Positions 29,692 through 38,047 of a stretch of 64,000 nucleotides of DNA are shown here, one piece after another. Each line of letters starts with the position of its first letter. Position 1 is the first letter of the stretch. This DNA comes from Mycobacterium bourgelatii (lineage in GTDB: Bacteria > Actinomycetota > Actinomycetes > Mycobacteriales > Mycobacteriaceae). The stretch covers positions 2,418,001 through 2,482,000 of the forward strand of contig NZ_BLKZ01000001.1 in the NCBI RefSeq assembly GCF_010723575.1, in the 5' to 3' direction. The notes beneath the pieces were generated by a model, which was not told where the DNA came from, searched no databases, and saw only the letters and a list, made by a program, of their open reading frames with translations. Position numbers and translations under genes: made by a program.

Positions 29692-30306
29692 TTGGCCTCT
29701 GAACGGACGCACGGTTTATATGCGGCGCTGAAAAATCCAACACTGTACGAAACCGTGCAGCGAATCATGGGTGCAGAAAGAGGCCGTGAGTATTTTGCCC
29801 AACAATTTGTCCGCGCCCAGCCTGGAGATCGTGTCTTGGACATCGGTTGCGGGCCGGCGCATCTGCTGGCGCACCTGCCAGATGTGGAATACATAGGCTG
29901 GGAACCCAACGCCGCCTACGTAGCCACGGCGCGCAAGACCTATGGTGACCGGGGCACATTCCATGTAGGTCTTTTTGGGCCCGAGGATGCGCGCTCGCTG
30001 CCTCCTGTCGATATCGCGATCGTTTCGGCGGTGTTGCACCACATGGACGACGCTCAAGCGAACGAATTATTCGTGCTGCTACGCCAGGTCCTTAAACCAG
30101 GTGGGCGCGTGATCACCGTCGATAATGTGTTCATAAAGCGACAAAATCCAATCGCGCGACTAATCATAAGTCTCGATCGGGGTCGGCACGTGCGCACGCC
30201 AGAGGGTTATAAAACATTGGCCAGACGCGTGTTCTCGCAGGTTGAAGGCACGGTGACCACTAAAGCATTTCCACCTTACACATACTTTTACATGACGGCG
30301 CAATAG
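29692..30306 (+). CDS. SAM-dependent methyltransferase (island methyltransferase 2)
   Basis: 204 aa from TTG 29692, 3 bp after the previous stop. Motif I is VLDIGCGPAH (48-57), then VSAVLHHMDD and VLKPGGRVITVDN. Short class I methyltransferase; the ending in FYMTAQ is a natural C-terminus. Part of the island operon. Substrate unknown, but the three methyltransferases in this island match the needs of a multiply methylated deoxyaminosugar. Confidence 0.82.
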   Translation: MASERTHGLYAALKNPTLYETVQRIMGAERGREYFAQQFVRAQPGDRVLDIGCGPAHLLAHLPDVEYIGWEPNAAYVATARKTYGDRGTFHVGLFGPEDARSLPPVDIAIVSAVLHHMDDAQANELFVLLRQVLKPGGRVITVDNVFIKRQNPIARLIISLDRGRHVRTPEGYKTLARRVFSQVEGTVTTKAFPPYTYFYMTAQ

Positions 30307-30495
30307 CGATATCAAGAGGTCGCAGAAAGGATCACGGTCATAGATAAGCTCATCGCACTAGCCCGCTTGGCCGGCGACGACGCCCAATGCGTGGTGTTCG
30401 CCACAGCAACTCCTGCGTGTAGTCTCGACCAATTTGCATACGCGGACGGTGCATCGGTGCGTAGGCAGCTATCAAGACTTTTTGACTTGCCATGA
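30307..30495 (+). other. Open frame between methyltransferase 2 and the glycosyltransferase
   Basis: The frame of methyltransferase 2 stays open for 62 codons after its TAG stop and ends in a TGA that overlaps the next gene's ATG (ATGA). No ATG exists; TTG 30367 or GTG 30391 are the only usual starts, giving about 42 or 34 residues. It may be a small coupled protein, a remnant, or chance in AT-richer DNA. Confidence 0.25.
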
Positions 30496-31451
30496 CATCT
30501 ACATCCTTGTCCCAGCACGCCGAAGCTCAGCTTAAGGTGAGCATTGTTATTCCCGCATACAGGTCTGAAAAGTCGCTTCCAGTCCTATTGCAACAACTGT
30601 TTGACGTAGGGAAAACGAACGACTGGGATTTACAGGTTGTCGTCATCGACGATGCGAGTCCAGACGACACATGGGCGGTTCTGAAGCGAGCAAAGGAAGT
30701 GTACGGGACCAAGCTTCGCATTGCTCGTGTTTTTACCAATGGGGGACAACACCGGGCCATTCAGGCTGGATTTACCCTGGTTACCGGCGACATCGTCGTG
30801 ACGATGGATGACGATCTCCAGCACCGTCCGGAGGACGTTGTCAACCTGGTGGACGCGGTGTGTTCAGGTTACGATCTCGCCATAGGGAGCTATTCTCAAA
30901 AAAAACACAGTCAATTCCGCAACACGGCGGGCGGTTTCATCGACCGGCTAATTAAACGCATCTTCAAGCTTCCGCCATCGTTTGAGCTCACTAGCTTCCG
31001 GGCAATGAAAAGATCAGTGGTTGAAGGAGTGCTAGCGCAAACCAGTGAGCGGCCATATATAACAGCAATGCTGCTTGCTAATTCTTCCAATCGGCTAAAT
31101 GTCCCTGTTGTACACAAACGACGCGCCCACGGTAGTTCAAATTATACGCTGGCTAGAAGCTTGTCCCTAGCCGCGAGTCTCATTTTTTCCTATTCTGCAT
31201 ATCCAATCGTATTTGTGGCTGCCCTCTGTGCCCTCGCGTTTAGTTTTTCTGCGGCATTGGGGGTGGGAACGATTTGGCGGGCAGTGACTGAGAACATAGG
31301 TGTGCCAGGGTGGGCGAGCCTGGTCGTGGTTACCACTTTCTTCAACGGCCTCATCCTGTTGGCGCTACTGGTGTATGGAATCTACCTTTCCAGGATTTAC
31401 CTCACCGTCGTTTCAGGTCGGTTGAGCAACCGGCTGGCCGAGATAGATTAG
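30492..31451 (+). CDS. GT2 polyprenol-phosphate glycosyltransferase-like (ArnC/GtrB/DPM1 type)
   Basis: 319 aa. GT-A domain with SIVIPAYRSE, DDASPDDT and the catalytic DDD (residues 106-108 in TMDDDLQHRPED), followed by two C-terminal transmembrane helices (about 230-255 and 275-305). This layout belongs to enzymes that load a sugar onto undecaprenyl- or decaprenyl-phosphate. Inference: it makes a lipid-linked donor for an extracytoplasmic GT-C enzyme such as the GT87-like protein at 33515. Island base composition: bases 30541-30600 and 31141-31200 each have 27 G+C of 60. Confidence 0.85.
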   Translation: MTSTSLSQHAEAQLKVSIVIPAYRSEKSLPVLLQQLFDVGKTNDWDLQVVVIDDASPDDTWAVLKRAKEVYGTKLRIARVFTNGGQHRAIQAGFTLVTGDIVVTMDDDLQHRPEDVVNLVDAVCSGYDLAIGSYSQKKHSQFRNTAGGFIDRLIKRIFKLPPSFELTSFRAMKRSVVEGVLAQTSERPYITAMLLANSSNRLNVPVVHKRRAHGSSNYTLARSLSLAASLIFSYSAYPIVFVAALCALAFSFSAALGVGTIWRAVTENIGVPGWASLVVVTTFFNGLILLALLVYGIYLSRIYLTVVSGRLSNRLAEID

Positions 31452-31458
31452 ACACGCT

Positions 31459-32649
31459 ATGACTAAACACCAGACGCTCTTGGTACTTGGCGCCTCTAAC
31501 TATCAATGTCAGGTCATCAGTCGCGCCAAGCAAAGAGGCATACGCGTCGTCGTAGTTGATTGGTCGGCGGAAAATCCTGGGCATTCGATCAGTGACGAAT
31601 CACATGTCATCAGCACAACTGATATTGACGCTGTACTAGAGGTTGCCGAGCAGTCGAAACTTGATGGAATCATTTCGCCTGCGACCGATGTCGCCGTTGT
31701 GACGCAGGCCATCGTAGCCAACGAATTAGGACTTTTCGGGCCGCCGCCGGCGGCGGCGCAACTGCTCACCAGCAAATCCGCGTTCTTCGAGCATTTAGAC
31801 GAGGCCGGCTACGCGGTCCCTCCGTTTGAGGTACTAACGTCGTCCAGGAAAAGCTTTTCCCCGCCTGCTAACCCGTGCATTGTAAAGCCAGACGATTCTT
31901 CGGGCAGTAAGGGTGTGGCCCTGATTGACGATCCGCTCCAGGTGGTACCCGCCATCGACCGGGCGTTGCAGTACTCGCGGTCTGGGCGTGCTGTGGTCCA
32001 ACAGTACGAGCAAGGGTTCCAGGGGACCGTGGAGGGGTGTCTTGTCAATGGCGAAATCGCTTTTTCTTTCGTCACCGAAAGACATCTTCCCCCTCTCCCG
32101 GTTGTCGCCACCGCGGGGCACACAGTTCCGTCCGGTCTATCTCCGGCGCAATCCAAACGTGTGGTGGATGACGTACGCAAGATTCTTACTTCGCTCTCGA
32201 TCAATACCACGGTATTCGACGCTGATTTCGTGTGGAATGCCGATGAACCAAAGTTTTTGGAGCTCACTCCCAGGATTGGGGGTAACTCTCTGAGTCAACT
32301 CGTCTTCTACCACTACGGTGTGTCTCTGATAGATATCGCTATTGATCTGGCATTGACCGGCACGGTATCGGAGATCAAGCCACAACCCTACGCCGGCACA
32401 TCTAAGGTAGTGATATTGCATTCGAACCGAGGGGGGCGACTGGAATATGAACTGTCTCGGCTCGCTGCCGCGTGTGAAGTTGACGGGATAAAGCGTATGG
32501 TTCTCGATTGGGATCCTGGAACGGTCGTGTTTCCATTTGTTAACGGTCAGCACCGCTTTGGTGAGATTATTGCACAGGGGCGGACACCAGATGCTGCTGA
32601 CCTTGCCATTGAACGGGCGTGCAAAGAAATTGCATTGCGGATATTGTAA
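31459..32649 (+). CDS. ATP-grasp ligase
   Basis: 396 aa. N-terminal Rossmann-like pre-ATP-grasp domain (LVLGASNYQ), ATP-grasp core with KPDDSSGSKG (143-152), an effector loop region around 180-195, and the metal-binding end of the fold, E268 in LELTPRIGGN. It belongs to the carboxylate-amine/thiol ligase superfamily (PurK/carbamoyl-phosphate type) and does not match a primary-metabolism member. Placed between a sugar aminotransferase and methyltransferases, its likeliest job is joining a small carboxylic acid to the sugar amine; this is inference. Island-type base composition. Confidence 0.85.
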   Translation: MTKHQTLLVLGASNYQCQVISRAKQRGIRVVVVDWSAENPGHSISDESHVISTTDIDAVLEVAEQSKLDGIISPATDVAVVTQAIVANELGLFGPPPAAAQLLTSKSAFFEHLDEAGYAVPPFEVLTSSRKSFSPPANPCIVKPDDSSGSKGVALIDDPLQVVPAIDRALQYSRSGRAVVQQYEQGFQGTVEGCLVNGEIAFSFVTERHLPPLPVVATAGHTVPSGLSPAQSKRVVDDVRKILTSLSINTTVFDADFVWNADEPKFLELTPRIGGNSLSQLVFYHYGVSLIDIAIDLALTGTVSEIKPQPYAGTSKVVILHSNRGGRLEYELSRLAAACEVDGIKRMVLDWDPGTVVFPFVNGQHRFGEIIAQGRTPDAADLAIERACKEIALRIL

Positions 32650-32664
32650 ATTGGAGATCGCTTT

Positions 32665-33456
32665 ATGCTGACACGTGGTATCTGGGCGATGCTCAAGAAC
32701 AGGCATCGACGGACCGAAATCTACGCTCAGTCCGCCTATTGGGACGCCAAAGCCGTCGATTACTCAGGTGAATCTATCTCGCTATGGCCCAATAAGTCGT
32801 TGAGTCGCTTGTACGCCAAAGAGCATCGGGATGCTCTCGAAAGGCTCGCTGCACCACTCGAGGGTGCAAAGGTACTGGATGCAGGTTGCGGTACGGGACG
32901 GCTCGCGAGAATGCTCGCGGAGCGTGGTGCATCCGTGGTGGCTATCGACTTTTCTGAGCAAACACTGCGCGAAGCGCGCAGGAACACCCCTTCATCGCTT
33001 GATATCAAGTTCGAGCTGTGTTCAATGTTCGAACTCCCTTACGAGGAAGAGTTTGATTGGGTCATGAGTTGGGCGGCTGCCACTATGGCGTGTCAGACGC
33101 GGGGTGACTTTCAATCGGTGCTGCGGAGATTTTATAGGGCTTTGAAGCCTGGCGGCGCAGTGTTCTTTCTCGAACCGTTCCATTCGAACTTCCTCCGTAG
33201 AACTTTGCGATTATCGTTCGACCAGGTGCTGGAAGACCTTCGAAGTGCAGGATTTGTGATAAGTCACAGCGAAGAATTTCACTTCTGGCCGATGCGACTG
33301 GCACTCAGTTATTTCGACCTTCCCCCGGGCCTGACCGGTCGCGGGTATTCCGTGGGTCGACGGTTGGAGCGGTCATTCCCCAATGCGCACTGGGGAGACT
33401 ACAAGCTAGTTGTAGCGACCAAGCCAGAGCGGCCCGGAGTGATTGAAGGCTCTTGA
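32665..33456 (+). CDS. SAM-dependent methyltransferase (island methyltransferase 3)
   Basis: 263 aa from ATG 32665, with GGAG upstream. Motif I VLDAGCGTGR (70-79), VVAIDFSEQTL, and LKPGGAVFFLEPF. The N-terminus (RRTEIYAQSAYWDAKAVDY) resembles sugar or lipid methyltransferases that start with a Y-x-x-x-W segment. Last plus-strand gene of the island; convergent with the GT87-like gene, 58 bp apart. Substrate unknown. Confidence 0.83.
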   Translation: MLTRGIWAMLKNRHRRTEIYAQSAYWDAKAVDYSGESISLWPNKSLSRLYAKEHRDALERLAAPLEGAKVLDAGCGTGRLARMLAERGASVVAIDFSEQTLREARRNTPSSLDIKFELCSMFELPYEEEFDWVMSWAAATMACQTRGDFQSVLRRFYRALKPGGAVFFLEPFHSNFLRRTLRLSFDQVLEDLRSAGFVISHSEEFHFWPMRLALSYFDLPPGLTGRGYSVGRRLERSFPNAHWGDYKLVVATKPERPGVIEGS

Positions 33457-33514
33457 CCCGGACTCTTGAGATAGGTGTGGCCCAGTTCCACTACTTGCCA
33501 GACCGTGCATGGCG

Positions 33515-34996
33515 TTACGTGACTCCACCTGCAGGGCTAGGCGTTTCGGAATGCAAAGCGCTCTCATCGCCGAAACTAGCCGGCCTCCGTGCGTACGAAA
33601 CGATGATCGCCGCGCACGCTACCAGCCACAAAATGGGCACCCAGGTCACTGACGTCGAAACGAGCGTTGTGTAGCCCATGATCCCTCTAGCCCCGAACTG
33701 CTCATAAATCGGTACATCGAACGGCGGCCCTGGCAGGGCGATGTGGACAATGCCTAGTGCTGCAGCGAAGCTCAGGCAAATACCTATCACGCGGCGACCG
33801 TGGGCTCCGGTTGCTGGCCAGTTGAATATTCCCGTACCTGGTGGTCCATCGGGGGCCCGCACAATCAGCGCCGCGACCGGCAACACGAACACCAAGTAGT
33901 AGTAGGCAGAATAAGCGGGAGAGAACGTAGCGGTAGCCAGCAACACGATACCCACCATGGGCGGCGGAATCCGCCGACCTAATGACAGTACTGCGATGAC
34001 CACAACGACTAGTACGGCAAATCCGACCATCGTCCGCGGACCAGCAAGGAAATCTCCCGGAATCTTCCCCCCGGTTTGGTAACTCTTGATGCTGTCCGGA
34101 ATCAGCATCAGCGCTCGGCCGAAGGACACATTCCGTGTGTCATGAAGGCCACCGAAGGAATTATTGAACTCGACGATGTTATGGATCGACTGCATGATGG
34201 TCCCAGGGAAGCCTTGCGGCCACAGCAGAAAAGCGAAGACATTGGAGATGGCGACGCCGACGATCCCTATGCCTGCCCACCGCCATTGTCTGGCTGCCAG
34301 CAATACCGCCCCCAATACTGCGAACTGGGGCTTTATCAGAACGGCGAGAATCACCATCAATGTGACAAGGCCCCACCGTTGCCGTATCAACGACACCAAG
34401 AACACCAGTGCGATCGGGACTATGAATCCCGTCGAATTACCACGGTCGAGTGCGCCCCACCCCGGGATGGCGGCGACGCCCAATGCTACAAAGACCACAA
34501 TCCGCTCGAGCCCTTGAGCTCCTCGGGCGGCCCAGATTGCGGGCGATAGCACAGCGGCTGCCAGACCCACTAGATAAGTAACCAGCCCCAAACGCGGTAC
34601 ACCTAGCAAATGCGCGGGAAATGCAAACAGCATGTATGGGAGGCGCGCTGGCGCCCAAGTTCCCATTGCGGTCGGCCGATAATCGGGAGGCAGGGCGATC
34701 AGATAATCCGCGGGCTTGGGTTGAACCCCTGCGGTCGCGATCATGGCGTAGTCGCTGAAACAGTGCCGTCCGATCCTTTCCCAATCAAGAAAGCAGTCCT
34801 GTGGCGCCAAGAGAAGAGTGGAAACCACGTCAACCGAATAGCACTGAATGAGGACGTACGCTGTGACTGCGGAAACCGCAGATGCAAGCAGGATGGTACC
34901 GAGCAAGAGGGTGCGCTCGGATTGTGAGGTAACCACGGAAAGCCGTTCCCGGGACGGCGTAGCCACACCACGCAACATCTCGAGAGGTCGATTCAT
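33515..34996 (-). CDS. GT87-like (DUF2029) polyprenol-dependent glycosyltransferase, Rv1508c-like
   Basis: 493 aa with about ten transmembrane helices. First extracytoplasmic loop carries acidic residues (DCFLDWERI and FSDYAM), then NSTGF and the KPQFAVL motif seen in GT87/DUF2029 mannosyl- and arabinosyltransferases such as PimE. ATG 34996 is supported by GGGAGGAG upstream. It should act on the outer face using a polyprenol-phosphate sugar. Base composition is intermediate between island and flank. Confidence 0.78.
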   Translation of the reverse strand: MNRPLEMLRGVATPSRERLSVVTSQSERTLLLGTILLASAVSAVTAYVLIQCYSVDVVSTLLLAPQDCFLDWERIGRHCFSDYAMIATAGVQPKPADYLIALPPDYRPTAMGTWAPARLPYMLFAFPAHLLGVPRLGLVTYLVGLAAAVLSPAIWAARGAQGLERIVVFVALGVAAIPGWGALDRGNSTGFIVPIALVFLVSLIRQRWGLVTLMVILAVLIKPQFAVLGAVLLAARQWRWAGIGIVGVAISNVFAFLLWPQGFPGTIMQSIHNIVEFNNSFGGLHDTRNVSFGRALMLIPDSIKSYQTGGKIPGDFLAGPRTMVGFAVLVVVVIAVLSLGRRIPPPMVGIVLLATATFSPAYSAYYYLVFVLPVAALIVRAPDGPPGTGIFNWPATGAHGRRVIGICLSFAAALGIVHIALPGPPFDVPIYEQFGARGIMGYTTLVSTSVTWVPILWLVACAAIIVSYARRPASFGDESALHSETPSPAGGVT

Positions 34997-35136
34997 TTGG
35001 ATTCTCCTCCCCGGTTCTTGCGCGAAACGGTAGCAGGAACATGCGCGTCCAAACGCGGCTTCTCAGCCTGACCGCCTTCCGGCCCGCGCATTGCGGAACG
35101 GCAAGCAGCGACCGACATCTACTATGAAGCGACAGC

Positions 35137-35150
35137 AACGCCCCGGCGTT
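35137..35150. repeat. Small inverted repeat upstream of gmdA
   Basis: AACGCC-CC-GGCGTT, a perfect 6-bp arm palindrome with a 2-nt centre, 28 bp before the gmdA GTG in the 182-bp divergent promoter region between the GT87-like gene and gmdA. Possible operator; a chance GC-rich palindrome is also credible. Confidence 0.3.
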
Positions 35151-35178
35151 GAACAGAACGAGAGTGAGACGGAAACCA

Positions 35179-36201
35179 GTGAAACGAGCGCTCATTACCG
35201 GAATCACCGGGCAGGACGGCTCGTATCTCGCCGAACTGCTGCTGAGCAAGGGATATGAGGTCCACGGTCTCATCCGTCGTGCCTCGACGTTCAACACATC
35301 GCGCATCGATCACCTCTACGTCGACCCGCACCAACCGGATGCCCGGCTGTTTCTGCACTACGGCGACCTCATCGACGGAACACGGCTGGTGACGTTGCTG
35401 AGCACCATCGAACCCGACGAGGTGTACAACCTGGCGGCCCAGTCGCACGTGCGCGTGAGTTTCGACGAGCCGGTACACACCGGCGACACCACCGGCATGG
35501 GATCGATGCGACTGCTGGAAGCCGTCCGGTTGTCCCGCGTTCAGTGCCGGTTCTATCAGGCGTCCTCGTCGGAGATGTTCGGTGCATCACCGCCGCCGCA
35601 GAACGAGTTGACTCCCTTCTACCCGCGTTCGCCCTATGGCGCGGCAAAGGTCTACTCCTATTGGGCGACAAGGAATTATCGCGAGGCCTACGGGCTGTTC
35701 GCCGTCAACGGCATCCTGTTCAACCATGAATCACCGCGCCGCGGTGAGACATTCGTTACCCGCAAGATCACTCGGGCGGTGGCACGCATCAAGGCCGGCA
35801 TCGAGTCAGAGGTGTTCATGGGCAACTTGGATGCCGTGCGCGACTGGGGATATGCACCCGAATACGTCGAAGGCATGTGGCGGATGCTGCAGGCGCCCGA
35901 ACCCGACGACTACGTCCTGGCGACCGGACGCGGGTACACCGTGCAGGAGTTTGCGCAGACGGCGTTCGAACATGCGGGGCTCGACTGGCAGGAGCATGTG
36001 AAGTTCGATGAGCGTTATTTGCGGCCCACCGAAGTGGATTCGCTGATCGGCGACGCAAGCAAGGCCGCCGAAAAGCTCGGGTGGCGCGCCACGGTGCACA
36101 CCGACGAACTGGCCCGGATCATGGTCGACGCCGACATCGCCGCACTGGAATGTGAGGGCAGGCCCTGGATCGACAAGCCGATGCTCGCCGGTCAGAAATG
36201 A
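35179..36201 (+). CDS. gmdA: GDP-mannose 4,6-dehydratase
   Basis: 340 aa from GTG 35179, the same length as M. tuberculosis GmdA (Rv1511); an upstream start at 35149 adds non-conserved residues. Extended SDR with TGITGQDG (7-14), the ASSSEMFG active-site region and YGAAKVYSYW (Tyr/Lys). Converts GDP-D-mannose to GDP-4-keto-6-deoxymannose. The stop overlaps the epiA start (ATGA), giving a two-step GDP-fucose module. High GC again, unlike the island to its left. Confidence 0.97.
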   Translation: MKRALITGITGQDGSYLAELLLSKGYEVHGLIRRASTFNTSRIDHLYVDPHQPDARLFLHYGDLIDGTRLVTLLSTIEPDEVYNLAAQSHVRVSFDEPVHTGDTTGMGSMRLLEAVRLSRVQCRFYQASSSEMFGASPPPQNELTPFYPRSPYGAAKVYSYWATRNYREAYGLFAVNGILFNHESPRRGETFVTRKITRAVARIKAGIESEVFMGNLDAVRDWGYAPEYVEGMWRMLQAPEPDDYVLATGRGYTVQEFAQTAFEHAGLDWQEHVKFDERYLRPTEVDSLIGDASKAAEKLGWRATVHTDELARIMVDADIAALECEGRPWIDKPMLAGQK

Positions 36202-37178
36202 GCTCAGACGTCAAGATGGATGCCGCCGTCGGTCCGCTCGACCGCAGCGCCCCGGTGTACATCGCGGGCCACCGCGGGCTGGTGGGATCGGCCCTGTTGC
36301 GTCGATTCCAGGCCGAAGGATTCACCAACCTCTTGCTGCGGTCCCGCGCTGAACTCGATCTGACCGATCGTGCCGCGACGTTCGACTTCATCCTCGAGTC
36401 ACGACCCCAGGTCGTCATCGATGCGGCTGCCCGCGTCGGCGGCATCATGGCCAACAACACCTATCCCGCCGACTTTCTCTCGGAGAACCTGCAGATTCAG
36501 GTCAACCTGCTCGATGCGGCGGTCGCCGCGCGGGTGCCGCGGTTGCTTTTCCTTGGATCGTCGTGCATCTACCCGAAACTGAGCCCGCAACCCATCCCGG
36601 AGAGCGCACTGCTCACCGGCCCGCTGGAGCCGACCAACGACGCGTACGCCATCGCCAAGATCGCCGGGATCCTTCAGGTCCAGGCCGTTCGGCGGCAACA
36701 TGGCCTGCCCTGGATCTCTGCGATGCCCACCAACCTGTACGGTCCGGGCGACAATTTCTCGCCGTCCGGGTCGCATCTGCTGCCCGCGCTCATCCGCAGA
36801 TACGAGGAAGCAAAGGCCAGCGGCGCGCCGTCAGTGACCAACTGGGGCACCGGAACTCCGCGGCGTGAGTTGCTACACGTCGACGACATGGCCAGCGCGT
36901 GCCTGCACCTGCTCGAACACTTCGACGGACCGACTCAGGTCAACGTGGGCACCGGCATCGACCACACCATCAGCGAGATCGCCGAGATGGTCGCGGCGGC
37001 GGTCGGCTACACCGGCGAAACCCACTGGGATGCAAGCAAACCGGACGGCACCCCGCGCAAGCTGCTCGATGTTTCGGTGTTGCGCGCGGCGGGATGGCGG
37101 CCCGAAATCGAGCTGCGCGAGGGCATCGAGGCGACCGTGGCTTGGTATCGCGAACACGCAGAAACGGTTCGGCAGTGA
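36198..37178 (+). CDS. epiA: GDP-L-fucose synthase / nucleotide-sugar epimerase-reductase
   Basis: 326 aa SDR of the GDP-fucose synthase type. NADP motif GHRGLVG (24-30), LGSSCIYPK and YAIAKIAG (Tyr/Lys) are all present. It would epimerise and reduce GDP-4-keto-6-deoxymannose to GDP-L-fucose. Overlaps gmdA upstream and the FkbM methyltransferase downstream (GTGA), so a three-gene coupled operon. Corresponds to Rv1512. Confidence 0.95.
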   Translation: MSSDVKMDAAVGPLDRSAPVYIAGHRGLVGSALLRRFQAEGFTNLLLRSRAELDLTDRAATFDFILESRPQVVIDAAARVGGIMANNTYPADFLSENLQIQVNLLDAAVAARVPRLLFLGSSCIYPKLSPQPIPESALLTGPLEPTNDAYAIAKIAGILQVQAVRRQHGLPWISAMPTNLYGPGDNFSPSGSHLLPALIRRYEEAKASGAPSVTNWGTGTPRRELLHVDDMASACLHLLEHFDGPTQVNVGTGIDHTISEIAEMVAAAVGYTGETHWDASKPDGTPRKLLDVSVLRAAGWRPEIELREGIEATVAWYREHAETVRQ

Positions 37179-37909
37179 GCGCGATGAAGCGTCGAGTTCG
37201 GAATCTACTGCGGCGCAATGGTATTGAGGTGTCGCGTTACTTTCCCGAGCTGGACTGGGAACGCAATTTCATGCTCCAACTGCAAGCGCATGGGGTAACC
37301 GTCGTCCTTGATGTGGGCGCGAACCTGGGACAGTACGCCACGGGACTGCGGGCGGCGGGGTTCACCGGCCGCATCGTCTCTTTCGAGCCGCTGTCCGGGC
37401 CGTTTGCCGTCTTGGAGCGCAGCGCAGCGAGCGATCCGCTGTGGGAATGCCGGCGCTGTGCACTTGGCGACGCCGACGGAACGATCTCGATCAATGTCGC
37501 AGGCAACGAGGGCGCAAGCAGTTCCGCGTTGCCGATGCTGAAACGGCACCAGGATGCCTTTCCTCCGGCGAACTACGTTGGCACCGAAGAGGTGCCGATA
37601 CATCGACTCGATTCTGTGGCGTCGGAAGTACTACGACCGGGCGAAGTCGCCTTCCTCAAGATCGACGTCCAGGGATTCGAGAAGCAGGTGATCGAGGGAG
37701 CGCTTGCGACGATCAAGGACCGCTGCGAGGGCATGCAGCTCGAATTGTCGTTCCAGCCTTTATATGAGGGCGGCATGCTCATTCGCGAGGCGCTCGATGT
37801 CGTGGATTCCCTAGGCTTTACGCTCTCCGGTTTGCAACCTGGATTCACCGACCCGCGTAACGGTCGCATGCTGCAGGCCGACGGCATTTTCTTCCGCGGC
37901 AGCGACTGA
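37175..37909 (+). CDS. FkbM-family methyltransferase (Rv1513-like)
   Basis: 244 aa from the GTG overlapping the epiA stop; an ATG at 37184 is the alternative. FkbM-type features: LDVGANLGQYA (45-55), FEPLSGPF, and the conserved FLKIDVQGFEKQVIEGA with acidic catalytic region. FkbM enzymes O-methylate sugars and polyketides. Coupled to gmdA-epiA, so O-methylation of the fucose-type residue is the simplest hypothesis. Confidence 0.88.
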   Translation: MSAMKRRVRNLLRRNGIEVSRYFPELDWERNFMLQLQAHGVTVVLDVGANLGQYATGLRAAGFTGRIVSFEPLSGPFAVLERSAASDPLWECRRCALGDADGTISINVAGNEGASSSALPMLKRHQDAFPPANYVGTEEVPIHRLDSVASEVLRPGEVAFLKIDVQGFEKQVIEGALATIKDRCEGMQLELSFQPLYEGGMLIREALDVVDSLGFTLSGLQPGFTDPRNGRMLQADGIFFRGSD

Positions 37910-38047
37910 CCCCTGCGCGCACTGCCGTCAAAGAGTGCGTCGAGTTTGCGGCCCACGCACCGCGATCTTCGCTGGTGGGGCAGTATGTGACACGTTCGGC
38001 GCGCTCATATCACCCTCGCAGGGGCCGTGAGCCCCACGTCGGCGCGC

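Noticed and set aside
33453..33674. 73-codon plus-strand frame after methyltransferase 3
   Set aside because: Mostly antisense to the GT87-like gene and without family-like sequence.
36899..37174. N-terminal extension of the FkbM methyltransferase frame
   Set aside because: It lies out of frame inside epiA; the GTG overlapping the epiA stop is the credible start.
38021..38035. GGGGC-CGTGA-GCCCC hairpin between convergent genes, considered as a terminator
   Set aside because: Only a 5-bp stem with no supporting T-run; too weak to list as a feature.
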